A stretch of DNA of 37,598 nucleotides from an uncultured Lachnospiraceae bacterium (GCA_910587895.1 CAJUOE010000036.1:1-37598), one strand, 5' to 3'; positions 9,012-17,756 are shown, numbered from the stretch's first letter. The notes: generated from the letters alone by a model not told the origin. Numbers and translations: made by a program.

Positions 9012-10175
9012 ATGAACGGAGAGCAGATGCAATTCAAGGATTTAAAGAGGCAGTATGGGAAATTGAAAGAGAGCATTGACCGCAAGATACAGGAGGTTGT
9101 TTCACAGGCTCATTTTATTTCTGGACCGCAGGTTCGGGAGCTGGAAGAGACGCTTGCCGCATATGTGGGCGTGAAACACTGCGTATCATGTGCCAATGGA
9201 ACAGATGCAATTACGATTGCGCTGCTTGCACACGGTGTCGGGGCAGGGGACGCTGTTTTTGTCCCGGATTTTACATTTTTTTCCTCGGGGGAATGTCCGG
9301 CTCTTATCGGGGCTACGCCGATTTTTGTTGATGTGGAGACGGATACATTTAACCTGTCACCGTCAGCGCTGGAGAAGGCGGTAAAGGGTGAACTGGAGAA
9401 AGGGGAACTAAAGCCAAAAGCGGTTGTGGCGGTAGATTTATTTGGATTGCCAGCAGATTATGACAAGATTCGCGCTGTTTGCAGTAAATACGGCTTACTG
9501 CTCTTAGAGGACGGCGCGCAGGGATTTGGAGGCAAATACCATGGACAGCGCGCCTGTTCGTTGGGCGATATTTCTACCACGTCGTTTTTTCCGGCAAAGC
9601 CGTTGGGATGTTATGGGGATGGAGGAGCTATATTTACGGATGATGATTATATAGCGGCTCTTTGCCGTTCTCTTGCTGTTCATGGCAAGAATCAGGATGA
9701 TAAGTACGATAATGTCCGTTTAGGCATGAACAGTCGTCTTGATACGCTTCAGGCTGGTATTTTGCTGGTGAAATTTGCAGCTTTTGCGGAATATGAGCTT
9801 GTAGATATAAATAAAATTGCGTCGCTTTATACGGAACAGCTAAAGGATGTAAGTGGGCTGATGGTTCCCAGCGTACCGGAGGGGTGTGGTTCTTCCTGGG
9901 CGCAATTTACGCTTTTGTTGTCGGAAGATACGGATCGGGTGGCGGTTCAGGCTTATCTGAAGGAACGCGGCGTCCCGACCATGGTTTATTACACCAAGCC
10001 AATGCATAAGCAAGGAGCGTTTGCTGGAACGAGAAGCGCGGTTGCAGATTGTCCAAATACGGAGCTGTTGTGTGGGCGCGTGTTGTGCCTGCCCATCCAT
10101 CCTTATTTGACGGAGGAGGAGACAATGCTGGTGGCGGATGCGCTGAAAGAGGCATTGGAACGCTGTAGGATTTAA
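9012..10175 (+). CDS. WbpE-like DegT/DnrJ/EryC1 sugar aminotransferase
   Basis: This is a PLP-dependent sugar aminotransferase of about 387 residues. Visible landmarks are ANGTDAITIALLAHGVGAGD (cofactor phosphate binding), LLLLEDGAQGFGG (Asp168 pairing with the pyridine nitrogen) and the Schiff-base Lys196 in SFFPAKPLGCYGDGG. WbpE transfers an amino group to the 3-keto sugar nucleotide made by the WbpB-like dehydrogenase, and the WbpD-like enzyme then acetylates it. ATG 9012 is preferred over TTG 8991 because AAGGAG sits 7 bases upstream of it. Specificity is inferred from the gene set. It appears to be the last gene of the sugar-nucleotide group, since a promoter-like element follows. Confidence 0.9.
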   Translation: MNGEQMQFKDLKRQYGKLKESIDRKIQEVVSQAHFISGPQVRELEETLAAYVGVKHCVSCANGTDAITIALLAHGVGAGDAVFVPDFTFFSSGECPALIGATPIFVDVETDTFNLSPSALEKAVKGELEKGELKPKAVVAVDLFGLPADYDKIRAVCSKYGLLLLEDGAQGFGGKYHGQRACSLGDISTTSFFPAKPLGCYGDGGAIFTDDDYIAALCRSLAVHGKNQDDKYDNVRLGMNSRLDTLQAGILLVKFAAFAEYELVDINKIASLYTEQLKDVSGLMVPSVPEGCGSSWAQFTLLLSEDTDRVAVQAYLKERGVPTMVYYTKPMHKQGAFAGTRSAVADCPNTELLCGRVLCLPIHPYLTEEETMLVADALKEALERCRI

Positions 10176-10226
10176 GTGTTGTTTTAGGCTATGTGGGGAT
10201 GGCGTTTTGAATTATGCACGGACATA

Positions 10227-10255
10227 TTGACAGAACTTATTTTTTCAGATACCAT
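10227..10255 (+). promoter_or_regulatory. Candidate sigma-A promoter upstream of the Wzz-like gene
   Basis: TTGACA (10227-10232), a 17-base spacer and TACCAT (10250-10255) lie in the 145-base gap between the aminotransferase gene and the Wzz-like gene. The -35 is perfect and the -10 matches 4 of 6 positions. It could let the chain-length protein be transcribed apart from the sugar genes. Confidence 0.5.
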
Positions 10256-10320
10256 AGAGGTTGTTTGAAGTATAGAAGAATTACACGGTGACAGCAAGTA
10301 TATTAATGGAGGAAAACAGA

Positions 10321-11730
10321 ATGGAAACACAGGAGAGAGTGGAGCGGGAAATAAATTTAGCGGAATTGTTTTGGAACGTTCTGTTGGGATGGCGCCAGAT
10401 TATCTGCCTTGGCGTTGTATTTGCAGTGTTGCTGGGCGGCATGAAATTTGTTATGAATGTCAGGAGCAGCCAATCACTGCAGGATATCAATGTGGAAGAG
10501 GCAAAGGAAGAGCTGGAAGAAGAAGAGCTGAATAAAATTGAAGATGCGAAACAGATGCAGATACGTATTGACGACTATGAGAAATATATGGAGAAATCGC
10601 CGTTGATGCAGATAAATCCTTATCAAAAGCCGGTTCAGGAACTGCAGTATTATGTAAAGTCTGATTACATTATCAATTATACGAAGGACAGGGAACGGGA
10701 TTACACGACAGAGGTTGCCTCTCTGTACCGTAATTACATTATGGGAGGAGAGATGGTGCAGAAAGTGATTGACAGTGCCGGGCTTTCCATCAATAAAGAA
10801 GATTTGGGGGAATTGCTGCAGGTAACGCCGTCTTCAGAACAGGGGACATTTTATATTAATATTTCCTATGCAGACATGGAGAAACTTCAGGAAATTTCGG
10901 ATGTGGTGAAATCCCTGTTAGAACAGAAGTCAACAGAATTGCAGAAGGTGGGTTCCCATTCGCTGGAGCTGATCAGCGAATCGCAGAATGTAGTAGTAGA
11001 TACAACGCTGATTGACCGGAAGTCTAATATGACGACCAGTATGACAACTTTGAAGACGCAGCTGCAAACGATGAAAACTGCTATGACCCCACAGCAGACA
11101 GCAATTTTTGAAGCGGAGATGGAAGAAATCAGAGGAGAGAAGGAAACTGAGGAAGAATCTGGTTTCAGCATCAAATATGTGATTTTAGGCGCAATAGTGG
11201 GAATGTTTCTGGCGTGTGCCTGGATTGCATGTAGGATGTTGTTTACAGCAAGGCTGCAAAGCAGCGAGGAAATTCGCAGTATGTATGGCATCCGCCTTTT
11301 GGGCGAAGTATCGGCATCTTCTGATAAGAAACGCTTTTTGTCGGTGATTGATAAAAAGATACTGGCGGTAAAGAACCGCAGGAAAAAGTACCTGCCTTTG
11401 GAAAAACAGATTAAAGTTGTGGCAGCCAGTATTGCACTTTCCTGCAAACAGGAGGGAATTGACTGTGTCTATATGACGGGAAGTGAATACGAGAAAGCGG
11501 ATGCAGCTGTTCTGGAGCGCATGAAGAAGGAGCTGTCAGACCAGAAGATTAAGGTCAGGGATGGAGAGAATATCTCGTATGACGCCGCGTCTTTGCAGAC
11601 ATGTATTGAAACGGGCAATATTGTGTTTGTCGAGCAGAAAGGACAGTCTATCTATGACGAAATCTATCGCGAGATTAACCTGGCAAAGGAGCAGAAGGGT
11701 AATATCCTGGGGGCGGTTGTCCTGGAATAG
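10321..11730 (+). CDS. Wzz/CpsC-like chain-length protein with degenerate kinase-like tail
   Basis: This 469-residue protein has two membrane spans (about residues 20-42 and 284-307) enclosing an extracytoplasmic region rich in predicted helix, the Wzz/CpsC polysaccharide co-polymerase layout. After the second span the cytoplasmic tail (about 355-469) follows the outline of a BY-kinase (Wzc/CpsD). It has an alanine-rich segment (VVAASIALSCKQEGIDCVYM), then NIVFVEQKGQSIYDEI and EQKGNILGAVVLE at the end. I see no Walker A lysine motif and no terminal tyrosine cluster, so it should not be a kinase. It probably sets polymer length or links the Wzy machine to a separate regulator. ATG 10321 follows GGAGG at 9 bases; longer starts at 10288 and 10306 lack this. 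Confidence 0.78.
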   Translation: METQERVEREINLAELFWNVLLGWRQIICLGVVFAVLLGGMKFVMNVRSSQSLQDINVEEAKEELEEEELNKIEDAKQMQIRIDDYEKYMEKSPLMQINPYQKPVQELQYYVKSDYIINYTKDRERDYTTEVASLYRNYIMGGEMVQKVIDSAGLSINKEDLGELLQVTPSSEQGTFYINISYADMEKLQEISDVVKSLLEQKSTELQKVGSHSLELISESQNVVVDTTLIDRKSNMTTSMTTLKTQLQTMKTAMTPQQTAIFEAEMEEIRGEKETEEESGFSIKYVILGAIVGMFLACAWIACRMLFTARLQSSEEIRSMYGIRLLGEVSASSDKKRFLSVIDKKILAVKNRRKKYLPLEKQIKVVAASIALSCKQEGIDCVYMTGSEYEKADAAVLERMKKELSDQKIKVRDGENISYDAASLQTCIETGNIVFVEQKGQSIYDEIYREINLAKEQKGNILGAVVLE

Positions 11731-11813
11731 AGGGAGGTAATTTGAAATCTGGACGCTTATGGTCTTAAGGATTTAAGGATTTCCTGATAATGGTTCAACA
11801 CTATAAAATAACC

Positions 11814-11842
11814 TTGACTTTCCCCTTGCGGAAGATTATAAT
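11814..11842 (+). promoter_or_regulatory. Sigma-A promoter of tRNA-Leu
   Basis: TTGACT (11814-11819), a 17-base spacer and a perfect TATAAT (11837-11842) lie about 59 bases upstream of the mature tRNA end. This is the expected arrangement for a strong stable-RNA promoter, with transcription probably starting near 11849. Confidence 0.8.
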
Positions 11843-11900
11843 TAAGTCGGACTCTCGTTAATTTTAATGGGAATGAGGCATCTGTATATTTTGATGTCGG

Positions 11901-11982
11901 GCGGATATGGCGGAATTGGCAGACGCGCCAGATTTAGGTTCTGGTGGGCACTCCCGTGCAGGTTCAAGTCCTGTTATCCGCA
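11901..11982 (+). tRNA. tRNA-Leu(UAG)
   Basis: The acceptor arms GCGGATA (11901-11907) and TATCCGC (11975-11981) pair perfectly and are followed by discriminator A at 11982. The anticodon stem CCAGA/TCTGG encloses the loop TTTAGGT, giving anticodon TAG at 11935-11937, which reads CUA and other CUN leucine codons. A long variable arm (GGGCACTCCC region) and the T-loop GGTTCAAGTCC confirm a class II leucine tRNA. The 3' CCA is not encoded. No integrase or duplicated tRNA end is seen beside it, so there is no sign that it serves as an integration site here. Confidence 0.95.
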
Positions 11983-12014
11983 TTAATTGTTGTGATAAAA
12001 TATGATAAAAGATA

Positions 12015-12043
12015 TTGAAAAATTTCGATAATCTTGGTATTAT
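12015..12043 (+). promoter_or_regulatory. Candidate extended -10 promoter of the FapA-like gene
   Basis: TTGAAA (12015-12020), a 17-base spacer and TATTAT (12038-12043) preceded by TGG form an extended -10 promoter candidate. It ends 52 bases before the ATG of the FapA-like gene and just after the tRNA, so that gene need not depend on tRNA read-through. Confidence 0.55.
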
Positions 12044-12095
12044 ATAGATATATAGCACGTTTTTTACAGAAATTCCATACAAAGGGGGATTTGTA

Positions 12096-13457
12096 ATGGC
12101 AGCATCAACGCAGAGCGAACCAAAAGTTAGATTGAGCCGTGACAATATGAAAGCATATTTACTTTTGCCCAGACCGGAGTTGGAAAACCATGACCTTAAT
12201 TATATATTGGCCGTATTAAAGACGGTAGGCATATCTTATGGAGTGAAACAGGATAAGATCAGCCAGATGGTAGAGCAGCAGATTTATGATCAGGAAGTGC
12301 TTGTCGCAGAGGGTCAGATGCCTGAAGATGGTGTAGATGGATATTATGAATATAAATTTGACATGAACTTCAGCAAGAAACCTAAGTTAAAACCAGATGG
12401 CTCCGTAGATTACTGGAGCATTAAGATGGTAGAGATTGTTACCGAGGGTCAGATAATCGCGGAGTACCATAAATCCGTACAGGGAAAAGACGGCGTAGAC
12501 TTAAGGGGGAAACCGATACTGGCAAAGCGCGGAAGAGATCTTGTTCCGTTGCGTGGAAAAGGTTTTGAGCGTTCAGAAGATGGTCTGGTGTATACGTCCC
12601 TGATGGACGGCAAGATTGAGATGAGCGGTGAACGTATCGTTATTTTACCTGTATATGAGATTAATGGCGATGCGGATTTATCGGTTGGAAATATTGATTT
12701 CCGTGGTGATGTCATTATCCATGGAACGGTTTGCAGCGGTTTGACCGTAAAAGCAACCGGAACGGTGACGATAGATGGTATCGTAGAAGGTGCGAACATA
12801 GAAGCCGGTAAGGACATTGTACTCAGAAGTGGGGTTATGGGGGCGTCCAGAGCCACAATCATGGCAAATGGAAATATTTCAGCCAAGTTTTTTGAGTATA
12901 CAAGGGTACACGCCAATGGAACCATTCAGGCGGATGTATTCTTGAATTGCCAGGTGTCCTGTGGAGAGAGTATTGTTTTAAACGGGAAAAAGGCAAGCAT
13001 TATCGGAGGTGAAGTGGGAGCTATCGAGAGCATTGAGGTAGATACGCTTGGCAGTGAAGGTGAAGTCAGAACCCACGTGAAGATCGGTAATGATATGGCT
13101 ACAAAACGCAGGATTTCCGTTTTGCAGAATAAGATTAAGATTGAGAAGACAAACCTTGCGAAGATAGAGGAAGGCTTGAAGATTCTCAAAGACATGAAGA
13201 ATGATCCGCGAAGAACGGATTTACTGCGTGTGAAGATCAGGGATACAGCTTTGCTGGCAGGTGATGAGGCAGAACTTGAGAAACTGCTCGATCAGATTGA
13301 GCGGGCAAGAGGCGGCGTTGTCAGAGTTACCGGAAATGTATATCCGGGCGTCCGTGTAGACATTGATGAATTGCGCGTATTAGTCAAAGAACAGCAGGAG
13401 CGGTTGGAATTTGTCAGGGAACAGGATAAGATTCTTATGTGCGCCCTGGAGAGTTGA
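12096..13457 (+). CDS. FapA/DUF342 family protein
   Basis: This 453-residue protein matches the FapA (DUF342) layout. An N-terminal domain is followed by a right-handed beta-helix-like stretch of short turns (about residues 205-335, for example GDVIIHGTVCSGLTVKATGT). The C-terminal part contains charged, probably coiled-coil helices (about 345-450). FapA was named for a link to flagella in some species, but its biochemical role is not established and no flagellar genes are present here. AAAGGGGGA lies 6 bases before ATG 12096. The gene stands alone between a promoter candidate and a strong terminator, so it is probably a single-gene unit. Confidence 0.83.
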   Translation: MAASTQSEPKVRLSRDNMKAYLLLPRPELENHDLNYILAVLKTVGISYGVKQDKISQMVEQQIYDQEVLVAEGQMPEDGVDGYYEYKFDMNFSKKPKLKPDGSVDYWSIKMVEIVTEGQIIAEYHKSVQGKDGVDLRGKPILAKRGRDLVPLRGKGFERSEDGLVYTSLMDGKIEMSGERIVILPVYEINGDADLSVGNIDFRGDVIIHGTVCSGLTVKATGTVTIDGIVEGANIEAGKDIVLRSGVMGASRATIMANGNISAKFFEYTRVHANGTIQADVFLNCQVSCGESIVLNGKKASIIGGEVGAIESIEVDTLGSEGEVRTHVKIGNDMATKRRISVLQNKIKIEKTNLAKIEEGLKILKDMKNDPRRTDLLRVKIRDTALLAGDEAELEKLLDQIERARGGVVRVTGNVYPGVRVDIDELRVLVKEQQERLEFVREQDKILMCALES

Positions 13458-13509
13458 CCATAGTCAGTGGCATTGCATTTAGCATAATAATATTAATAAG
13501 ACCTTACAG

Positions 13510-13562
13510 ATGGTGTCTGGTGGGCGAATAGCAGATTATTCGTCCGGCAGGCGCCATTTTTT
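13510..13562 (+). terminator. Rho-independent terminator after the FapA-like gene
   Basis: ATGGTGTCTG pairs with CAGGCGCCAT (with G-U pairs), and inside it GGGCGAATA pairs with TATTCGTCC in an extended hairpin followed by six T residues (13557-13562). It lies about 50 bases after the FapA-like stop codon. Confidence 0.85.
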
Positions 13563-13716
13563 GATGCCAATTTTGGGCATAGTGGGATTATAAAATGAAA
13601 AAGCATAAATGTCAGGTAGACAATATATTACAAATTTGTTAAAATTCGGATATAGGAAATCATTTTTACATGGTGGTTGGGCACATCATGTGGACTGGAA
13701 AGGAAATGGGAGAGAA

Positions 13717-14814
13717 ATGATGAATAAATCCGATGTGGCAAAGGTAATGGCAGGTGGGAAACCTGCAGAGGTTTCAAATAGCAGAACTGTGTATTTTGAT
13801 TTTTTGAGAATCATAGCAATATTTGCAGTGGTAGTTCTGCATGTGTCGGCAAAGAATTTTTATGGAGCGAAAGCAGATACGCTGGAATGGCAGGCGTTTA
13901 ACTTCTATGACAGTATCGTGCGTTGGGGCGTGCCTGTTTTTGTGATGATAAGCGGCGCCTTGTTCCTGAATGGTGAGCATACGATTGGAAAACTTTATAA
14001 AAAGAATGTTTTAAGGATTATCGTGGCGTTTGTTTTCTGGTCTATGTTATATGCGTTAAACAATATGATACATCACCATAGTGGATGGAAGGCGACATTG
14101 AAACAGTTTTTGGCAGGGGAAGGGCATATGTGGTTTTTGTTTATGATTGTCGGGCTGTATATAATCGTTCCCCTGGTGAAACCGATTGTGCAATCTATGG
14201 AGCTTACAAAATATTTTCTGCTGTTATCACTGATTTTTACGTTTGCGATTCCTCAGGCAATTAAGCTTGTATCGTTAAAATATCCGGGTGCCGGTTCATT
14301 TGTGAATGTTGTCTGGAATAAGGTTTCGTTTCATTTTACGCTTGGATATGTTGGTTATTTTGTTCTCGGGTATTATCTGAGCAAGACGGAATTAAGCAGG
14401 AAAGTGAAACGAATCATTTATTTTCTGTCAGCCTGCGGATGTTTTGCGACAATTATCGGCAGTTCGGCAATTTCTGTTTCACAGCAGAAACCGAACGCAA
14501 TACTTTATGATGATCTTGGTGTGAATGTCATGTTGGAGGCGTTGGGGGTGTTTGTGTTTGTGAAAGACAGATTTGCCGGAAAGGATGTCAGTGGGAAGGC
14601 TGCCAGGATTTTGGGGCTTTTGGCAAAATACAGTTTTGGAGCATATCTGGTGCATATTCTGGTATTGAATGAACTGAAACGCATCTTCGGGCTTGATACA
14701 TTGTCATTTTCCCCGGTATTCTCGGTGCCTGTCATCAGTGTAATTGTCCTTGTGATTTCTTTTATAATCTCGGCGGTATTAAATCACATTCCGCTCCTGA
14801 AAAAAACGGTGTAA
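13717..14814 (+). CDS. Acyltransferase 3 family membrane protein
   Basis: This protein of about 365 residues has some ten membrane spans and the family's N-terminal signature (YFDFLRIIAIFAVVVLHVSA, with the conserved His in the first span). A further conserved stretch reads HMWFLFMIVGLYIIVPLVKP. Such proteins transfer acetyl or other acyl groups to sugars of surface polysaccharides, peptidoglycan or secondary metabolites. An upstream in-frame ATG at 13609 would add 36 residues without a convincing ribosome binding site. ATG 13717 (or 13720) follows GGGAGAG and places the first span near the N-terminus as usual. It is separated from the polysaccharide operon by the tRNA and FapA-like genes, so a link to that polymer is only a guess. 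Confidence 0.88.
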   Translation: MMNKSDVAKVMAGGKPAEVSNSRTVYFDFLRIIAIFAVVVLHVSAKNFYGAKADTLEWQAFNFYDSIVRWGVPVFVMISGALFLNGEHTIGKLYKKNVLRIIVAFVFWSMLYALNNMIHHHSGWKATLKQFLAGEGHMWFLFMIVGLYIIVPLVKPIVQSMELTKYFLLLSLIFTFAIPQAIKLVSLKYPGAGSFVNVVWNKVSFHFTLGYVGYFVLGYYLSKTELSRKVKRIIYFLSACGCFATIIGSSAISVSQQKPNAILYDDLGVNVMLEALGVFVFVKDRFAGKDVSGKAARILGLLAKYSFGAYLVHILVLNELKRIFGLDTLSFSPVFSVPVISVIVLVISFIISAVLNHIPLLKKTV

Positions 14815-14930
14815 CTTGCCGTAGAAAAATGTCATACGAAAATTTACGGTTTTCGCTATTTAGGACTGGATTTCAGCCTGCGACTGTATTATAATGAGCA
14901 CTGCAAATACATGCAGAGGAACAGGGAATT

Positions 14931-16244
14931 ATGAGAACCTATGAGGAAACCGTAAATTTTATTCTGGATATTCCAAAATTTACAACCAAAAACAAACCGG
15001 AGCATACGCGGGAACTGCTGCAGCGGCTGGGAAACCCGCAGGAACGGTTCAAAGTCATCCATGTGGCTGGCAGCAATGGAAAGGGCAGCGTCTGCGCTTA
15101 CATAGACAGTATTCTCCGTGCAGCTGGAAAGCGGACAGGGCTGTTTACTTCTCCGCACCTTGTGCATCTAGAAGAGCGGTTTGCTGTGGAGGGAAAGCCC
15201 TGTGACAGGGAATTGTTCATCCGCTGTTCAGAAATGGTTGCGCGCACCGCAGATTTCATGGCGCGGCAGGGGAAGCCTTATCCGACTTTTTTTGAATTTG
15301 TTTTTGCGGCAGGAATGTTGGTTTTTGCGGAAATGCAGGTGGAGTATGCAGTGCTGGAAACCGGGCTTGGGGGACGGCTGGATGCCACGAATATCGTGAA
15401 ACATCCGATACTCACGGTAATTACGTCTATCAGCCTGGAACATACGGAGATTCTGGGTGATACCATCGCGAAGATTGCGGCGGAGAAAGCCGGAATTGTG
15501 AAAGCCGGGGTTCCGGTAGTTTACGACGCGTCTTCAACCGAGGCGTCGGGGGTAATCGAGGCCTGCGCGCGCAGGCAGAATTGTCCTATCTGTCCGGTTT
15601 CCTCAGATAAAGTTAAAATTTTATTAATCACAGGAAAAAAGATTGCATTTTCTTTTGATTCTGGTTATTATGGTAATGTTACGAAATTTGAAATTCCATT
15701 TGTCGCGCCCTATCAGGCACAGAATGCGGCGGTAGCCATACAGGCGGCAGCCTGCCTGGCAAAGAGTGAGGGCATTTCATGCGATGATGTGCATCGGGGG
15801 CTTGCCGAAGTAGCCTGGAAGGGCAGGATGCAGCAGATCAGCCCCGAAGTGTACTTTGATGGAGCGCACAACTCAGATGGAATTGATCGGTTCCTGGAGG
15901 CGGCAGCACAGATTTCTGATGAACCGGGGATATTGCTGTTTTCCATGGTGAAAGAAAAGGATCTGGCGTATGCAGTCAGGCATTTGCTTGGCCGGGGGAA
16001 CTGGGAACAGATTATCCTGACATCCATTCCGGGAGAGCGGGGATGCGATAGCGGGATCTTGAGAGAGATGTTTGAACAGACAGCGCGTGAAGGCGGCCTG
16101 GCTGTGAAGATTACCACGATAGAAGAAATGGGACAGGCGTATGCATATGCCCTGAAAGCAAAAAAGCCGGGGCAGGTATTATTTTGTGCAGGTTCGCTGT
16201 ATCTAATTGGAGCGTTGGAGCAAATTGCAGGAGGTATGGAATGA
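14931..16244 (+). CDS. folC: Folylpolyglutamate synthase / dihydrofolate synthase
   Basis: This 437-residue Mur-ligase-type enzyme carries the ATP-binding loop HVAGSNGKGSVCAYIDSIL near residue 45 and the family motif VLETGLGGRLDATNIV. Its C-terminal domain contains YFDGAHNSDGIDRF. FolC adds glutamate to dihydropteroate and to reduced folates in the cytoplasm, keeping folates in the cell. ATG 14931 follows AGAGGAACAGGGAATT. A TATAAT box at 14890-14895 suggests a promoter in the preceding gap, although the -35 is poor. Its stop codon overlaps the start of a 47-residue gene (ATGA), so that gene is translationally coupled to folC. Confidence 0.93.
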   Translation: MRTYEETVNFILDIPKFTTKNKPEHTRELLQRLGNPQERFKVIHVAGSNGKGSVCAYIDSILRAAGKRTGLFTSPHLVHLEERFAVEGKPCDRELFIRCSEMVARTADFMARQGKPYPTFFEFVFAAGMLVFAEMQVEYAVLETGLGGRLDATNIVKHPILTVITSISLEHTEILGDTIAKIAAEKAGIVKAGVPVVYDASSTEASGVIEACARRQNCPICPVSSDKVKILLITGKKIAFSFDSGYYGNVTKFEIPFVAPYQAQNAAVAIQAAACLAKSEGISCDDVHRGLAEVAWKGRMQQISPEVYFDGAHNSDGIDRFLEAAAQISDEPGILLFSMVKEKDLAYAVRHLLGRGNWEQIILTSIPGERGCDSGILREMFEQTAREGGLAVKITTIEEMGQAYAYALKAKKPGQVLFCAGSLYLIGALEQIAGGME

Positions 16245-16384
16245 TCGACTTTGAAGAAGAATTAAAGAAATTTAAACCCAGCCTGGAAGTGGAAGGGGTC
16301 GAGGATGCAATATATGACAGGGACCTCACCGACATGACGGACATTATGCAGGAAATCCTCAAAGAAGCAAGGCAACAAAGGTAG
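16241..16384 (+). CDS. Unrecognised 47-residue acidic protein coupled to folC
   Basis: The reading frame from ATG 16241 overlaps the folC stop as ATGA and has AGGAGG (16229-16234) at good spacing, so translation is well supported. The product begins MIDFEEELKKFKPSLEVEG and is acidic, soluble and probably helical, with no membrane span and no Cys. An upstream in-frame start would lie inside folC and has no support. The TPR gene begins 12 bases after its stop, so it sits in a folC-small protein-TPR unit. I do not recognise the family. Confidence 0.7.
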   Translation: MIDFEEELKKFKPSLEVEGVEDAIYDRDLTDMTDIMQEILKEARQQR

Positions 16385-16395
16385 GAAGGAACGAT

Positions 16396-17712
16396 ATGGA
16401 TTCTTATAATAAAATCATCCGTCTGTCAAATACCTTTTACAACGACGGATTAAAAAAGGCGAAAGTGCGCGATTTGTCCGGCGCGGCAAATTCTTTGCGC
16501 AAAAGCCTGCAATTCTATAAGGCGAATATTCAGGCGCGTAACCTGCTGGGGCTTGTCTATTATGAAATGGGCGAGGTGGTAGACGCCTTGAGCGAGTGGG
16601 TCATCAGCCGCAGCCTGAAACCGGAGGATAATCCGGCGGAGCAGTACCTTAACGTGATTCAGTCGAACCGCGCCCACTTAAGCTCTGTCAACCAGACGAT
16701 TAAAAAATATAACCAGGCGCTGCTTTATTGCCAGCAGGACAGCAAAGACCTGGCAATCATCCAGCTCAAAAAGGTGCTTTCGATGAATCCCGGCCTGATA
16801 AAGGGACATCAGCTTCTCGCGCTTTTGTACATGGAGGAAGGGAAGTATGAGCGTGCCAGAAGGGAACTGAGCGAGGCGGAAAAGATAGATAACGGAAATT
16901 ATACGACGCTGCGTTATCTCCGGGAGGTCAACCAGCGTATGCAAAAGGAAACCTCATCTTCAAAGGCGATTAGTCATAAGAAGGAGGGGACAGCCTCTTA
17001 CCAAAACGGCAATGAGACCATTATCCAGCCGGTAAACGTCAGGGATACGTCACCGTTCATGACGGTCTTAAACCTGTTTATTGGCGTTGGTATCGGAGCG
17101 CTGATTACCTGTTTTCTGATTATACCGACAGTTCGGCAGAATGCTGTTTCCGAGGCGCGCAAAGCGGAGCTTCAGGCGAACGATGAGCTGACAACCCGCA
17201 CGCAGGAGATGAACGGGCTCAAACAGGAGATCGAGAAATTAAAATCACAGATTGGCAATATGGAAGGCGAATCTGAAGATACGAAGAAGACCATTGAAAA
17301 TTATGAGCAGATGATAGCCGTGTGTTATGATTATTCACAGCAGGATATTCAGGCGGCGGGGGACGGCATTGAGAAAGTTGACGCCACGCTTTTGGGCGCG
17401 CAGTCGAAGGCGGTCTATGATAAAATGAGCGGACTGGTAAACGAGCAGTATCTTGCGGTTGTATACCAGCAGGCAGAACAGGACTATAATAGCCGGAATT
17501 TCCCGGCAGCAATCACCGGCCTTGAGAAGGTTGTTCAGGCCGAGGAGGATCACGACGATGGATATGCCATCTATCATCTGGCGCACTGCTATCGTCAGAC
17601 CGGGGATGCGGAAAATGCTAAAAAATATTATCAGCGGATGATTGAGCTGCATCCGGGGACACAGCGGGCAAAAGCCTCTCAGCAGTATTTGGATCAGCTT
17701 AACAGGCAATAG
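16396..17712 (+). CDS. Membrane-anchored TPR protein
   Basis: This 438-residue protein has tetratricopeptide repeats in its N-terminal part (about residues 1-180, for example AANSLRKSLQFYKANIQARN and AIIQLKKVLSMNPGLIKGHQ). One membrane span follows at about 218-237 (LNLFIGVGIGALITCFLIIP), then a coiled coil (about 240-300). A C-terminal TPR region ends in HCYRQTGDAENAKKYYQRM. The topology suggests one TPR domain on each side of the membrane, presumably a scaffold for protein complexes. No enzymatic motif is present. It follows folC and the 47-residue gene and ends at a terminator, which separates it from the spoIIA operon. Its function is unknown. Confidence 0.8.
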   Translation: MDSYNKIIRLSNTFYNDGLKKAKVRDLSGAANSLRKSLQFYKANIQARNLLGLVYYEMGEVVDALSEWVISRSLKPEDNPAEQYLNVIQSNRAHLSSVNQTIKKYNQALLYCQQDSKDLAIIQLKKVLSMNPGLIKGHQLLALLYMEEGKYERARRELSEAEKIDNGNYTTLRYLREVNQRMQKETSSSKAISHKKEGTASYQNGNETIIQPVNVRDTSPFMTVLNLFIGVGIGALITCFLIIPTVRQNAVSEARKAELQANDELTTRTQEMNGLKQEIEKLKSQIGNMEGESEDTKKTIENYEQMIAVCYDYSQQDIQAAGDGIEKVDATLLGAQSKAVYDKMSGLVNEQYLAVVYQQAEQDYNSRNFPAAITGLEKVVQAEEDHDDGYAIYHLAHCYRQTGDAENAKKYYQRMIELHPGTQRAKASQQYLDQLNRQ

Positions 17713-17756
17713 CGATGCGGAACTGGTAAGCATGGAAAATCAAAAGCATATATTAC

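Noticed and set aside
10887..11447. 186-residue minus-strand ORF in the Wzz-like gene
   Set aside because: It is fully contained in a clearly coding + strand gene with matching membrane topology, and has no support of its own.
11901..11982. tRNA-Leu as an attachment site for an integrated element
   Set aside because: No integrase gene and no repeat of the tRNA 3' end were seen nearby; the flanking genes look like ordinary chromosome.
13609..13716. Extended N-terminus for the acyltransferase
   Set aside because: The upstream ATG has no clear ribosome binding site and adds a stretch unlike the family's usual start, while ATG 13717 has GGGAGAG upstream.
14819..14853. Possible terminator after the acyltransferase gene
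   Set aside because: CCGTA/TACGG gives a short stem with a large loop and only four T residues, too weak to call.
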